A stretch of DNA of 64,000 bases from Flammeovirga agarivorans (GCF_012641475.1 NZ_JABAIL010000015.1:1-64000); one strand, 5' to 3'. Shown: positions 17,860 through 27,785, numbered from the stretch's first letter. Numbers and translations: made by a program. Notes: generated by a model from the sequence alone, not told the origin.

Positions 17860-19668
17860 ATGACCATCGAAGGAGAAAACCAAGAATTTCCCATGGAAGA
17901 ACTTTCAGAAGAACAGTCTTCTCATGAGGAAGTAACAGATAAACCAAAAAAATCGAACTGGAAATATATTGTATTGGGAATATTGATTCTCCTAATAGGT
18001 ACTTTTTTATGGTGGACAAGATCATTACCCACTACACCAATGTGGGTTACTTTACCAAGTAGTCCAGGAATTTTAATTGGTTCTGAAAATGTGTTGTCTT
18101 CATGGAAAGAAATTAGAGATTCTGAGTGGGATGAAAGTATTTCTGAAGCTTTAACTCCTGGTAAAAGGAAGGTGTATCAAAGTGCAGTAGGAGAAAATTC
18201 TTTTTTACACCTTTTGATGTCTGATTATCCCGCGATTTGTGGAATGTATCAAACAGAAAAAGAAGGGAAGGCTATAATTGGAGTAGTTAATTTAGGTTGG
18301 AAAGTAAAGCTGACTCACAACTTAAGGTTCATACTAGGGAAAAAATTCATTCTAGAATCACAGGTTTTTGGAGATCAGGTATTGGTTACAAGCTTAAAAA
18401 GAAATAATCATACATATGGATATTATTTCGTGTATAATAATCTCTTGGTTTTTACAACTCATCAATCATTAGCAAAAAGATCGATAGAATCTATTGAAGA
18501 GGGAGGAGAGTTAACAGATTTATCTGGCAAATCTTTTACAGAAGGAGCCTTGTTTGAAGTATGGGCACATCCATCTGCAGTTTACTCATTAATGGAAAGC
18601 TATTTTGTAGAACCGTTGGTTTCTATCAAAGGATTGGGTAAATTATTAGGCTATCAACATTGGGTGTGGAATAAAGAAGAGAAACAACTTAGAGCATCAA
18701 TCACCACACAGCAAAAAGGATTTTCTTTAGAGTCCGTATGGTGGATGTGGTCAGGAACACAATCTTCGAAAGAATTGCTAACAGTAATACCTAAAGATGT
18801 AACTATGGCTTCTCAATGGGGACTATCCAATAAAATTAATGAAAGGAGAGCCGCCTTGAAAAGAGCAGGAGTAGCACCTTGGGAAGTGATAGAACAGCGT
18901 TTAAAGATTGATATCGCAAAGGATTTTGATAGTTGGCTAGGAGACGAAGCCGCTTGGGTGAAATTATTACCAAGTCAACTAAAAGGGAAAGATGGAGAGG
19001 TGATGTTACTTAAAACAGATAACCCTGCATTGGCCTCAGAAAAATTGAGAGATTTAAACGAATTGATTGAAAAACAAACTTTGGAGCGTTTTTCGGAGTT
19101 AAAGTATAGAGGGTTTGCCATTGGTTATTTAGGAATTGAAGACCTATTACCAAGAATTTATGGTGAAGCTTTCGATAGAATTAAAAGACCATATTACACT
19201 GTTTTAGGAAATGCAGTAGCCTTTTCGAATCATCCACTTTCATTAAAGCGATTAATTGATGCTAAGTTGGATAACAAAACTATTGATATCGATTCTAGAA
19301 CCATTCCGAAATCTGCGATGTACTTCTGGGGACAAGGTGAGGCATTATATCAGGATTTGCCATTATGGATTGATCAAGAAGGATTGAAGTTGATGAGAAA
19401 TAAAAAGACTTTAATGGGGAGTATTGTCAATTTTGAAGGCGTACTATCTCCACGATCTAAATTCAATGGAGCTTCATTTGTAACATTCCAATATGGTGAT
19501 GAAAAGGAAGCTCAAATTACACTAGAACAATTAAAAAGGGAGCAGACCGCATTAGACGAGAAGAAAATATCAGCATACCTTGATGAGAAAGAAATGCCTC
19601 AACAAAAAGCATTTATGATTGCTGCACCAAAGGTGGCAGATGATAATAACATGATAAAATTTAAATAA
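17860..19668 (+). CDS. single-pass membrane protein with large exported domain
   Basis: The 602-residue protein has an acidic cytoplasmic N-terminus (1-33), one transmembrane helix (about 35-52, followed by W-W-T-R) and a large region expected in the periplasm. I do not recognise a family with certainty; the alternating beta/alpha texture and repeated long segments faintly resemble DUF3352-type proteins. No catalytic motif stands out. It is the middle gene of the 16950-20421 operon, 18 bases before the LOG-family gene. Function unknown. Confidence 0.7.
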   Translation: MTIEGENQEFPMEELSEEQSSHEEVTDKPKKSNWKYIVLGILILLIGTFLWWTRSLPTTPMWVTLPSSPGILIGSENVLSSWKEIRDSEWDESISEALTPGKRKVYQSAVGENSFLHLLMSDYPAICGMYQTEKEGKAIIGVVNLGWKVKLTHNLRFILGKKFILESQVFGDQVLVTSLKRNNHTYGYYFVYNNLLVFTTHQSLAKRSIESIEEGGELTDLSGKSFTEGALFEVWAHPSAVYSLMESYFVEPLVSIKGLGKLLGYQHWVWNKEEKQLRASITTQQKGFSLESVWWMWSGTQSSKELLTVIPKDVTMASQWGLSNKINERRAALKRAGVAPWEVIEQRLKIDIAKDFDSWLGDEAAWVKLLPSQLKGKDGEVMLLKTDNPALASEKLRDLNELIEKQTLERFSELKYRGFAIGYLGIEDLLPRIYGEAFDRIKRPYYTVLGNAVAFSNHPLSLKRLIDAKLDNKTIDIDSRTIPKSAMYFWGQGEALYQDLPLWIDQEGLKLMRNKKTLMGSIVNFEGVLSPRSKFNGASFVTFQYGDEKEAQITLEQLKREQTALDEKKISAYLDEKEMPQQKAFMIAAPKVADDNNMIKFK

Positions 19669-19686
19669 CCGAAAACCATAAAACAC

Positions 19687-20421
19687 ATGTCAGACAAAAA
19701 AAATAAAATCAACGAAGAAGAAGTAGAACGTATTAAAGAAGCGTTTCAGAAAAAAGATTGGTCAGAAATTAAGAGTGCCAACTCATGGGTAATCTTTAAA
19801 GTGATGGCCGAATTTGTAGATGGCTTTGATAAATTGGCGAAAATAGGTCCTTGTGTATCTATTTTTGGTTCAGCAAGAACAGCCCCTGATCATAAATATT
19901 ACAAGATGGCCGAAGAAGTGGCCAAACTTTTAGTAGAACATGGGTATGGTGTAATTACAGGTGGTGGACCAGGAATTATGGAAGCAGGCAATAAAGGTGC
20001 TTTCGAAGCAAAAGGTAAGTCTGTAGGTTTAAATATCGAATTACCTTTTGAGCAAGATGGGAATCCATATATTGATAGAGATAAGCTGATTAACTTTGAT
20101 TATTTCTTTGTTAGAAAAGTAATGTTTGTAAAATACTCACAGGGCTTTATTGTAATGCCTGGAGGATTGGGAACTTTAGATGAACTTTTCGAAGCTTATA
20201 CTTTGATTCAAACTAAAAAAATAGGGAAGTTTCCAATTGTATTAGTTGGTAAAGAATATTGGCAGGGATTGCTTGATTGGATCAAATCTACGTTGCTAGA
20301 AAAAGAGAAAAATATTAGTGAAGGAGACTTGGATCTTATTCATCTAGTAGATACACCAAAAGAAGCTGTGAAAATAATTGAAGATTTTTACGGGAAGTAT
20401 TTACTGTCTCCGAACTTCTAA
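19687..20421 (+). CDS. LOG-family (TIGR00730) Rossmann-fold protein
   Basis: The 244-residue protein has both signatures of the LOG/lysine-decarboxylase-like family: GGGPGIMEAGN and PGGLGTLDE. Known members release cytokinin bases from nucleotide 5-prime-monophosphates (phosphoribohydrolase) or act as nucleotide-5-prime-monophosphate nucleosidases. The old lysine decarboxylase label is not supported. The N-terminal 45 residues are charged and helical, as in longer bacterial members. It ends the three-gene operon and is followed by a good terminator. Confidence 0.92.
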   Translation: MSDKKNKINEEEVERIKEAFQKKDWSEIKSANSWVIFKVMAEFVDGFDKLAKIGPCVSIFGSARTAPDHKYYKMAEEVAKLLVEHGYGVITGGGPGIMEAGNKGAFEAKGKSVGLNIELPFEQDGNPYIDRDKLINFDYFFVRKVMFVKYSQGFIVMPGGLGTLDELFEAYTLIQTKKIGKFPIVLVGKEYWQGLLDWIKSTLLEKEKNISEGDLDLIHLVDTPKEAVKIIEDFYGKYLLSPNF

Positions 20422-20445
20422 AAGGATATTTTACCTTATATTTGG

Positions 20446-20477
20446 CACCTCAATCATACGATTGGGGTGTTTTTTTA
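20446..20477 (+). terminator. terminator of the hydrolase/LOG operon
   Basis: CACCTCAATC (20446-20455) pairs with GATTGGGGTG (20460-20469) with one wobble, followed by seven or more Ts. Confidence 0.9.
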
Positions 20478-20610
20478 TATAAGATCGACGATTTAACCCA
20501 TACTTTAACTTTAACAGGTAGATAATTTGTTAACTAATGCATTTATATTCAGATCTTAATAATAAATAACCCGACCTTTGTTGTTAAATCTATTTCCTTG
20601 TTTATCAAGC

Positions 20611-21531
20611 ATGAAATCATATTTGTGGTTTATTTTAGGAGTAGTGTCAGCTGTTTTATTGACATATGCTCCACAATTTATTTCTCCTAAAAAAGAAATG
20701 GTTACTGAGAAAGTAATTGTTGCAGAAGGACATCAGCAAAGTTATGAAGTTGAAATGCCTTCTGAGTTTGAATTTTGTGGAGAGAAAGTACCCTTGGAAG
20801 ATCCTGATGTTTACGAACGTTTTGATCGTGAATTGTATGTAAATTCTTATTGGCATTCACATACAATTTTGGTATTAAAGAGAGCACAAAGATGGTTACC
20901 AACATTAGAAAAGATATTAAAAGAAGAAGGTGTTCCTGACGATTTTAAATACTTGTGTATTATTGAAAGTGACTTGATGAGAACCGCAAGATCGGGAGCC
21001 GGAGCCTCAGGTTTCTGGCAGTTTATGTCGAGCACTGCAAGAGAATATGGTTTGAAGGTAACCAAAGAAGTAGATGAACGCTATCATGTAGAAAAAGCTA
21101 CATATGCAGCTTGTGCATATCTTAAGAAGGCAAAGGAAAAATTGGGTTCTTGGACCCTTGCTGCAGCAGCTTATAACAGAGGAGTATCTGGTATTCAGAG
21201 AGGTCTTAGAGATCAGAAAGTAGAAAATTATTATGATCTTTTACTGAATGAGGAAACTTCAAGATATGTATTCCGTATCTTAGCGCTCAAAGAGATCATG
21301 ATGTATCCTGAGAAATATGATTTTGAGCTATCGACGCATCAATTATATATGCCTCATGAACTTAGATCGATAAAAATAAAGAAAAGTATTCCTGACCTTG
21401 CTACCTTTGCAAAAGAACAGGGATATAACTATAAAATCCTTAAGAGATACAATCCGTGGTTAAGGTCAAATAAATTGACTGTTAAACATGGAGATACGTA
21501 TATTATTACATTGCCGGTGAAGGCAAAGTAG
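20611..21531 (+). CDS. membrane-anchored lytic transglycosylase (MltD-like)
   Basis: I place the start at ATG 20611 (306 residues). A TTG 33 bases upstream also opens the frame but lacks support. The N-terminus is hydrophobic (residues 4 to about 22). The SLT catalytic domain has the glutamate E119 in CIIESDLM, then the SGAGASGFWQFM and A-A-A-Y-N-R-G signatures. The last 50 residues look like a divergent LysM-type peptidoglycan-binding segment (ATFAKEQGYNYKILKRYNPW). It cleaves glycan strands to 1,6-anhydromuropeptides in the periplasm. der follows after 20 bases and may share its transcript. Confidence 0.9.
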   Translation: MKSYLWFILGVVSAVLLTYAPQFISPKKEMVTEKVIVAEGHQQSYEVEMPSEFEFCGEKVPLEDPDVYERFDRELYVNSYWHSHTILVLKRAQRWLPTLEKILKEEGVPDDFKYLCIIESDLMRTARSGAGASGFWQFMSSTAREYGLKVTKEVDERYHVEKATYAACAYLKKAKEKLGSWTLAAAAYNRGVSGIQRGLRDQKVENYYDLLLNEETSRYVFRILALKEIMMYPEKYDFELSTHQLYMPHELRSIKIKKSIPDLATFAKEQGYNYKILKRYNPWLRSNKLTVKHGDTYIITLPVKAK

Positions 21532-21551
21532 TCTGAAAAGAGAATTCTTAA

Positions 21552-22865
21552 ATGAGTAAAAACGCTAATATTGTCGCAATAGTAGGTAGACCAAACGTTG
21601 GTAAATCTACTTTATTTAATCGTTTGGTGGAACGCAGAGACGCTATCATGGATAATGAAAGTGGTGTAACGCGTGACCGACACTATGGACAGGCCGAATG
21701 GACGGGGAAAAAATTCACGGTTGTTGATACAGGTGGATATGTAGTAGGTTCTGAAGATACTTTTGAAGAAGCAATTCGCGAACAAGTAGAAATTGCTATT
21801 GATGAAGCTTCAGTATTACTATTTGTAGTAGATGTAAACACAGGTTTAACAGATTTGGATCGTGATTTTGCCCAACTACTGAGAAGAAGCCAAAAGCCAA
21901 TCTATTTGGTGGCTAATAAGGCAGATTCATCAGAAAAGGTGATGCATGCTGTAGAGTTCTATGAACTTGGTATGGGTGATCCAATGGCCATTGCTTCTGC
22001 TTCTGGTTTTGGTACAGGTGATCTTCTTGATGAAGTAGTATCTAATTTCCCTGAAGAAGAAGAAGAGGAAGAAGAAGAAATTCCAAGAATCTCTGTGATC
22101 GGTAGACCAAACGTAGGTAAATCATCATTAACTAACCTTCTTTTAAATAAAGAAAGAAGTATCGTTACTGATATTGCTGGTACTACAAGAGATGCAGTAG
22201 ATGCAAGATATAAAGCTTTCGGTAAAGAATTTATCCTTACTGATACAGCCGGACTAAGAAGAAAAACAAAGGCAAAAGATAACGTAGAATTCTATTCAGA
22301 TTTACGTACGATCAAAGCTATTGAAAGATCAGATGTCTGTGTTGTTGTTCTTGACGCAACAAGAGGTATTGAGTCTCAAGACTTGAGTATCATTAATCTT
22401 GCTATTAAGAACAAGAAAGGCGTTGTCATCATGGTGAATAAATGGGATTTGATTGAGAAAGAAACTAACACTGCTAGAGATTTCGAAAAGAAAATTCAAG
22501 AGCGTTTAGGTGGAGCTTCTTATATTCCAATTATCACTACTTCAGTATTGGAAAAACAACGTATCTCAAAAATCATTGATAAGGCGATCGAAGTATTCGA
22601 AAACCGTAAGATGAAAGTAATGACTTCAGCATTGAATGAAATCATTGGTAGAGAGATTGACCGTCGTCCACCTCCAGCACACCGTGGTCACCATATCAAA
22701 GTGAAATATATTACGCAATTGCCTATTCATACTCCGGTATTTGCGTTCTTCTCAAATTATCCAAGACATGTAAAAGGACCTTATAAGTCTTTCTTGGAAA
22801 ATAAAATTAGAGAGCATTTTGGTTTTGAAGGTGTACCAATGGGTATTGTATTCAAAGAAAAATAA
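21552..22865 (+). CDS. der: GTPase Der (EngA), ribosome assembly
   Basis: The 437-residue protein has two tandem GTPase domains, each with GRPNVGKS (first at 12-19), DTGG or DTAG, and NKAD or NKWD motifs, plus the C-terminal KH-like domain (K-V-K-Y-I-T-Q). This double-G-domain plan is unique to Der, which acts in 50S subunit assembly. The linker between the domains carries a run of nine Glu residues, a lineage-level oddity. It follows the lytic transglycosylase gene by 20 bases and ends in a hairpin terminator. Confidence 0.97.
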   Translation: MSKNANIVAIVGRPNVGKSTLFNRLVERRDAIMDNESGVTRDRHYGQAEWTGKKFTVVDTGGYVVGSEDTFEEAIREQVEIAIDEASVLLFVVDVNTGLTDLDRDFAQLLRRSQKPIYLVANKADSSEKVMHAVEFYELGMGDPMAIASASGFGTGDLLDEVVSNFPEEEEEEEEEIPRISVIGRPNVGKSSLTNLLLNKERSIVTDIAGTTRDAVDARYKAFGKEFILTDTAGLRRKTKAKDNVEFYSDLRTIKAIERSDVCVVVLDATRGIESQDLSIINLAIKNKKGVVIMVNKWDLIEKETNTARDFEKKIQERLGGASYIPIITTSVLEKQRISKIIDKAIEVFENRKMKVMTSALNEIIGREIDRRPPPAHRGHHIKVKYITQLPIHTPVFAFFSNYPRHVKGPYKSFLENKIREHFGFEGVPMGIVFKEK

Positions 22866-22897
22866 AAAGTTAACTAGTTCAGTTAAACTGTTTATAT

Positions 22898-22942
22898 TAA
22901 AGCTGTTGGGGTTTATTATGATAAGTCTCAACAGCTTTTTTG
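22898..22942 (+). terminator. der terminator
   Basis: AAGCTGTTG (22900-22908) pairs with CAACAGCTT (22929-22937) around a 20-base loop, followed by Ts. Confidence 0.75.
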
Positions 22943-23014
22943 TCTTCTGTAAACTTGATGAGATACATGACGTTAAAAAAATTAGAACTCATTTCATTCC
23001 ATCTGTCGTCATTC

Positions 23015-23476
23015 ATGAAAAAAAGATTCATATATATATTATTTTTTGGGTTATTATTTTCTTGCTCAACAGTCACAGAAGAGATAATTCCTACTACACC
23101 TAAGAATCCATCAACATCAAAAACTTATGCAGTAAAAGTGAGTCAGGAAGTGTCTGATTCGATTAGCACTTTGGGAAATATATCGTTATTGATTAATGGG
23201 GAAAAACCATCTGATAACTTTTTTAATAAGCATAATTTAAGTGTATATCTAGTAAGATTTAGCACTCAAGAAAAGTTTGATCTTAAGATGAATACAATTA
23301 ATAACTTTGGTGAAGGTGTATATAAATTGGTAATATCAATAGCAAAAAAGCATGCCCCAGTGAAGTCTAAAGTTAGATTACCAGATTTCAATCATAAAAA
23401 ACATTCCTTAGACTCTAGTTCAATAATTACTTTATCACCAACGCATATTACGAAAATTAATATCATAGTGAATTAA
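23015..23476 (+). CDS. small lipoprotein of unknown function
   Basis: I start at ATG 23015 (153 residues), which gives MKKRFIYILFFGLLFSCS with a lipobox cysteine at 17. Upstream in-frame ATGs from 22940 overlap the der terminator and add a nonsensical N-terminus. After a Pro/Thr-rich spacer, the rest looks like an all-beta exported domain with no recognised motif. It lies between der and the M28 gene, with no terminator seen before the latter. Function unknown. Confidence 0.65.
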   Translation: MKKRFIYILFFGLLFSCSTVTEEIIPTTPKNPSTSKTYAVKVSQEVSDSISTLGNISLLINGEKPSDNFFNKHNLSVYLVRFSTQEKFDLKMNTINNFGEGVYKLVISIAKKHAPVKSKVRLPDFNHKKHSLDSSSIITLSPTHITKINIIVN

Positions 23477-23522
23477 TTTCTTATAACTTTGGGGAGTGTT
23501 AAAGTAGTTCGAAAAAGATAAG

Positions 23523-24518
23523 ATGATTAAAACAAAAATGATAATAGCAGCTTTATGTTGTTTTGCACTTTTCTCTTGTGGAGAAGGGAGTTCAGATAAT
23601 ACAAGTACTGAGGCTGTTGTTAAAGATAATCCTATACCGGTATTTAATGCAGATTCTGCATATAGCTATGTTCAAAAACAAGTAGACTTTGGTCCAAGAG
23701 TACCCAATACTATGGCTCATGATATGTGTGGAGCATACATAGCTAACGAGTTGGAGCGATTTGGTGCCATTGTGACAGAACAACCTTTAATGGTTACCGC
23801 TTATAATGGAACAACATTAAACGGGAAAAATATTATTGGTAGTATTAATCCAGATGCAAAAACAAGAATCATCTTAGCTGCACATTGGGACACAAGACAT
23901 GTTTCTGATCAAGATGAGGATGCTTCTGTTCATAACCAACCCGTAATGGGAGCCAATGATGGTGGAAGTGGGGTAGGTGTTTTGCTAGAAGTAGCAAGAG
24001 CAATCAATTCTTTTTCAACTAAACCAAATATTGGTGTTGATATAATCTTCTTCGATGTAGAAGATTATGGTAGACCTGCATTTGAGGAAGATCAGTCTGG
24101 GGATTCTGGATATTGTTTGGGATCAAAATATTGGGCAGCCAATCCACATAAAGAAGGTTACCAAGCTTACTATGGTATTTTATTGGATATGGTTGGAGCA
24201 AAGAATCCAACTTTCTTAAGAGAGGGCGTATCAATGTATTTTGCTCCAAGAATAGTAAAGAAAGTTTGGAAAACTGCTGAAAGAAAAGGTTTCGGAAGTA
24301 TGTTTTTAAAGCAAAATGGTCCTCAGTTAACAGACGATCATTTATATGTAAATGAAATTGCCAAGATCCCTATGATCGATATTATTGATCTTGATCCAAC
24401 AGGACAGCATACATTCTTTGAGCACTGGCACACCCAAGATGATACAATGGAAAACATTGATAAAAAATCATTGGAAGCAGTTGGTGTTACATTATTACAA
24501 GTGTTATACAACGAGTAA
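23523..24518 (+). CDS. M28-family lipoprotein, glutaminyl-peptide cyclotransferase-like
   Basis: The 331-residue lipoprotein (lipobox L-F-S-C-G, Cys 19) has an M28 zinc-peptidase fold. Visible ligands and motifs are A-A-H-W-D-T-R, G-A-N-D-G-G-S-G-V, F-F-D-V-E-D-Y-G, and the late H-T-F-F-E-H-W-H-T-Q-D-D-T-M-E-N-I-D. The Y-C-L-G-S-K-Y-W-A block and the final H-W-H-T-x-x-D-T pattern match bacterial and animal glutaminyl cyclases better than aminopeptidases, so N-terminal pyroglutamate formation on exported proteins is likely. Aminopeptidase activity cannot be excluded. A terminator follows. Confidence 0.88.
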   Translation: MIKTKMIIAALCCFALFSCGEGSSDNTSTEAVVKDNPIPVFNADSAYSYVQKQVDFGPRVPNTMAHDMCGAYIANELERFGAIVTEQPLMVTAYNGTTLNGKNIIGSINPDAKTRIILAAHWDTRHVSDQDEDASVHNQPVMGANDGGSGVGVLLEVARAINSFSTKPNIGVDIIFFDVEDYGRPAFEEDQSGDSGYCLGSKYWAANPHKEGYQAYYGILLDMVGAKNPTFLREGVSMYFAPRIVKKVWKTAERKGFGSMFLKQNGPQLTDDHLYVNEIAKIPMIDIIDLDPTGQHTFFEHWHTQDDTMENIDKKSLEAVGVTLLQVLYNE

Positions 24519-24540
24519 AAACATAAATTTACAGTATTAA

Positions 24541-24577
24541 AAGGCTAGTTTAACGTATAAGTGAACTAGCCTTTTTT
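24541..24577 (+). terminator. terminator after the M28 gene
   Basis: AAGGCTAGTT (24541-24550) pairs with AACTAGCCTT (24564-24573), followed by a T-run. Confidence 0.9.
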
Positions 24578-24600
24578 ATGTTGATTATCTAGTAACAGTA

Positions 24601-24633
24601 CTATATGTACATAAAATGATGCTATATGTACAT
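24601..24633. repeat. pair of 12-bp direct repeats, 21 bp apart
   Basis: CTATATGTACAT occurs at 24601-24612 and exactly again at 24622-24633. The 21-bp period is two helical turns, so both copies face the same side of the DNA, as in tandem operator sites. Each contains the palindrome TGTACA. They lie about 200 bases before the short gene at 24835. Confidence 0.6.
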
Positions 24634-24834
24634 TTGTTGATTGAAATATGCTTCAGAGTGGATTATTAGTGAAAGTTTGTTCAATTTAATTTTAAATGAA
24701 ACGCCTCATACTAATCAAACCTATGAAAGACTGCTTAATTAGTGTGTAGCAAATAGAATTAAATTATTACTTAACCTCTCATTTTCCATTTATGGATATT
24801 GAGAAACAGCATTGTGCTGAACTTTTTTAAAATT

Positions 24835-24978
24835 ATGACTTACTCAACTTTAAATTCCATCGCAAAACAAAAAGTAATCAACTCCATTTTATCAGACGAT
24901 AAAAAACGAAAGAAGTGGAACAAAGCCACAGAATGGCTAAAGTCACAAATGATCGAGTGGGAAATGCAAAAATTATAA
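24835..24978 (+). CDS. 47-residue basic protein of unknown function
   Basis: This short frame runs from ATG 24835 to TAA 24978 and is followed after 11 bases by a strong terminator, which supports a real gene. The product begins MTYSTLNSIAKQKVI and ends SQMIEWEMQKL. It is helical and Lys-rich in the middle (DDKKRKKWNK), with three Trp residues and no signal peptide. It looks cytoplasmic and could bind nucleic acid or another protein. I do not recognise a family. The region upstream carries two phased 12-bp repeats. Confidence 0.6.
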   Translation: MTYSTLNSIAKQKVINSILSDDKKRKKWNKATEWLKSQMIEWEMQKL

Positions 24979-24989
24979 TTAATAGATAG

Positions 24990-25028
24990 GAAGCTGATTT
25001 ACGGTTAATGTGAATCAGCTTTTTTATT
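24990..25028 (+). terminator. terminator after the 47-codon gene
   Basis: AAGCTGATT (24991-24999) pairs with AATCAGCTT (25013-25021), followed by a T-run. Confidence 0.88.
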
Positions 25029-25121
25029 AACAATTGATAGATAACAAATTTAGTTTTAGAAATAAAGCCAATGTAAATTTCGTTGAATGCTAAACTAAAA
25101 ACGTATTTATTACCTACTGTC

Positions 25122-25802
25122 ATGAAAAAAGTTATAATCTTTTTCCTGGTTTTATTAATCAATCAAATCTCTACAGCCCAAGACAAAAATGATAAGTTAG
25201 GATCTTGGTATGTATATAATGGATTTTATAAGTTGAGTCCTAAATGGGAACTATTCTTTGAAGGACAATTACGTACCTATGAATTCATATCTGAACCTCA
25301 GAGCTTTTTTGTTAGGCCTTTTCTGAGTTATTATGTAAAAGATGATCTTCAGTTTGGTATTAGCCAAGAATATCATTCAAATTGGTCTGAAGAAGCTCCT
25401 GATCACCCATCAATTAATACCTCAGAATATAGAACAACCTTACAGGCTATAACCACTCAACATTGGGGCAGGGTTCATCTTCAGCATAGATATAGGTATG
25501 AGTTGAGGTTAATTGAAAACGATTTTAAGACAAGAGCAAGATATAGACTCCAAGTTGGAATTCCACTAACGGACCGTACTATGAAAAAGGGAGTTGTGTT
25601 TACAACTTTTGGTAATGAGATTCTGATGGATGTAACACCTAATGTGAATTTTAATCAGAATAGATCATATTGTATGTTGGGTTATCAGTTAACACCTACA
25701 CTAAACCTTCAGTCAGGTTACATGTATCTATCCAAAAATGGACATAATAATGAACACAGGTTTCAGTTATTTATTACTCAGAAATTAAAGTTCTACAATT
25801 AA
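25122..25802 (+). CDS. DUF2490 outer-membrane-type protein
   Basis: ATG 25122 gives 226 residues with a signal peptide (MKKVIIFFLVLLINQISTAQ). The mature part follows the DUF2490 pattern common in Bacteroidota: K-L-G-S-W-Y-V-Y-N-G-F-Y-K-L-S-P-K-W-E near the start, an L-R-T-Y-E-F strand, L-Q-H-R-Y-R-Y-E-L-R-L in the middle, and alternating aromatic residues to a terminal K-L-K-F-Y-N. It is probably a small outer-membrane beta barrel. Function unknown. It is monocistronic and faces aspS across a shared terminator. Confidence 0.85.
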   Translation: MKKVIIFFLVLLINQISTAQDKNDKLGSWYVYNGFYKLSPKWELFFEGQLRTYEFISEPQSFFVRPFLSYYVKDDLQFGISQEYHSNWSEEAPDHPSINTSEYRTTLQAITTQHWGRVHLQHRYRYELRLIENDFKTRARYRLQVGIPLTDRTMKKGVVFTTFGNEILMDVTPNVNFNQNRSYCMLGYQLTPTLNLQSGYMYLSKNGHNNEHRFQLFITQKLKFYN

Positions 25803-25840
25803 AAAAAGCCAATCTGCATAAAGTAGATTGGCTTTTTTCT
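25800..25840 (+). terminator. shared terminator, DUF2490 gene and aspS
   Basis: AGCCAATCT (25807-25815) pairs with AGATTGGCT (25825-25833), with As before and Ts after. It is usable on both strands between converging genes. Confidence 0.92.
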
Positions 25841-25862
25841 TTTGAATGTAATATTCAAGAAT

Positions 25863-27620
25863 CTATTCTTTAATATCCAATTGGATACTTAAGTCTTTTA
25901 ATTGTTGAGCATCAGCAGCTGATGGAGACTCGATCATTACATCTCTACCTGAAGTGTTTTTCGGGAATGCGATGAAGTCACGGATAGAATCCACACCACC
26001 AAATAATGAACAAAGACGGTCGAAACCTAAAGCGATACCACCGTGAGGAGGAGCACCATATTCGAACGCGTTCATTAAGAAACCAAATTGCTCTTGTGCT
26101 TCTTCTGGAGTAAATCCAAGTGCATCGAACATATTTGCTTGATCCCCTTTATCATGGATACGGATTGAACCACCACCAACTTCAACACCGTTGATGACCA
26201 TATCGTAAGCATTTGCTCGCGCATTGTAACGATCAGTTTTCAAGATTTCAGCATCTTCTGGAAGAACTGAAGTGAATGGGTGGTGCATTGCATGGTAATG
26301 ACCAGTTTCTTCGTCTTTTTCGAACATTGGGAAGTTCACAACCCAAAGTGGAGAGAATTCTTGACGGTTTCTTAAACCTAAACGCTCACCCATTTCTAAA
26401 CGAAGCTCACACATTTGCTTACGCGTAGTATCCAACTCACCAGATAAAACTAATAGTAAGTCGCCTGCTTCAGCACCTGCTTTTTCAGCCCATGCTTTCA
26501 AGTCGTCTTGTGAGTAGAATTTATCTACAGAAGATTTGAATGAACCGTCTTCGTTACATTTCACATAAACAAGACCTTTTGCTCCGATTTGAGGACGTTG
26601 TACCCACTTCGTTAACTCATCCACTTGCTTACGAGTGTATGATGCACAACCTTTAGCACAGATACCTAAAACAATCTCAGCAGAATCAAATACTTTGAAT
26701 CCTTTGTTTTGAGCTACATCGTTTAAGTCTACGAATTTCATTTCGAAACGAGTATCAGGCTTATCCGAACCATAGTCACGCATAGCATCAGCATACTCCA
26801 TTCTTGGGAATTCAGGAAGTTCGATGTTTTTCACCATTTTGAAAAGGTGACGCATCATTCCTTCAAAGTTGTTGATGATATCCTCACGATCAACGAATGC
26901 CATTTCACAGTCAATTTGAGTAAACTCAGGTTGACGGTCAGCACGTAAATCTTCATCACGGAAACATTTAACAATTTGGAAGTAACGGTCCATACCACCT
27001 ACCATCAATAACTGCTTAAATGTTTGAGGTGATTGAGGTAAAGCATAAAATTCACCTGGGTTCATTCTTGATGGTACTAAGAAGTCACGAGCACCTTCAG
27101 GAGTAGACTTAATTAAAACAGGAGTTTCTACTTCAATAAAATCTTGATCTGATAAGTATCTTCTAACTTCTTGTGCAATCTTGTGACGTAAAATTAATTT
27201 TTCACGAACAGGATTACGACGAATATCTAAGTAACGATACTTCATACGAAGCTCATCACCACCATCTGTTTCGTCTTCAATTTTGAATGGAGGAGTTTGA
27301 GCCTCATTCAAAATTACTAAATCGCTTAAACGCAACTCAATATTACCAGTAGGGATATTAGGGTTTTTAGCCGCTCTTTCGATTACTTCACCTGTAGCTT
27401 GTAATACAAACTCACGACCCACTTTACGAGCAGTTTCTAATAGTGCTGCAGCTGCATTACCATCATCTTCAATTAACAACTGAGTGATACCGTAACGGTC
27501 ACGAATGTCAATCCAGATTAAACCACCTTTATCACGAATAGCTTGTGCCCATCCGCTCAATGTCACCTTTTGCCCAATATGGCTTTCACGGAGTTCTCCG
27601 CAGTTATGCGTTCTAAGCAT
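25863..27620 (-). CDS. aspS: aspartate--tRNA ligase
   Basis: The 585-residue class IIb synthetase has the N-terminal OB-fold anticodon-binding domain ([11 protein letters not shown]), motif 2 ([18 protein letters not shown]), a bacterial GAD insertion in the middle (about 290-410), and motif 3 near G-I-A-L-G-F-D-R. The length and GAD domain match the bacterial type. A TATTTTTG -7 element lies 43 bases before the start. Confidence 0.97.
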   Translation of the reverse strand: MLRTHNCGELRESHIGQKVTLSGWAQAIRDKGGLIWIDIRDRYGITQLLIEDDGNAAAALLETARKVGREFVLQATGEVIERAAKNPNIPTGNIELRLSDLVILNEAQTPPFKIEDETDGGDELRMKYRYLDIRRNPVREKLILRHKIAQEVRRYLSDQDFIEVETPVLIKSTPEGARDFLVPSRMNPGEFYALPQSPQTFKQLLMVGGMDRYFQIVKCFRDEDLRADRQPEFTQIDCEMAFVDREDIINNFEGMMRHLFKMVKNIELPEFPRMEYADAMRDYGSDKPDTRFEMKFVDLNDVAQNKGFKVFDSAEIVLGICAKGCASYTRKQVDELTKWVQRPQIGAKGLVYVKCNEDGSFKSSVDKFYSQDDLKAWAEKAGAEAGDLLLVLSGELDTTRKQMCELRLEMGERLGLRNRQEFSPLWVVNFPMFEKDEETGHYHAMHHPFTSVLPEDAEILKTDRYNARANAYDMVINGVEVGGGSIRIHDKGDQANMFDALGFTPEEAQEQFGFLMNAFEYGAPPHGGIALGFDRLCSLFGGVDSIRDFIAFPKNTSGRDVMIESPSAADAQQLKDLSIQLDIKE

Positions 27621-27663
27621 TTTATATTATTTTTTGTTTCTGTCTTGTCGAAATTATCGAACG

Positions 27664-27671
27664 CAAAAATA
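27664..27671 (-). promoter_or_regulatory. -7 element TATTTTTG for aspS
   Basis: Exact TAnnTTTG match on the minus strand 43 bases before the aspS start codon. A near-miss TTCG lies at about the -33 spacing. Confidence 0.45.
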
Positions 27672-27785
27672 AGGAGTTGGAACCGCACTTCGAAACGATT
27701 TAATCAACCTTTTTTGACATCCCACACCTTTTTCTCATTTTTTTTGAAAAAAACGCATAAATATCCCTAAAAACGATAAGAATTT

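Larger units (their letters stand above)
24520..24834. other. 315-base intergenic region before the 47-codon gene
   Basis: It contains the M28 terminator, the two 12-bp repeats and a 9-bp imperfect stem (24707-24715 with 24738-24746, one wobble). No TAnnTTTG promoter element and no tRNA-like structure was seen. It may be a long regulatory leader for the short gene at 24835. Confidence 0.5.

Noticed and set aside
22061-22083. GAAGAAGAG-type short repeat inside der
   Set aside because: It only encodes the poly-Glu linker between the two GTPase domains; no evidence of phase variation.
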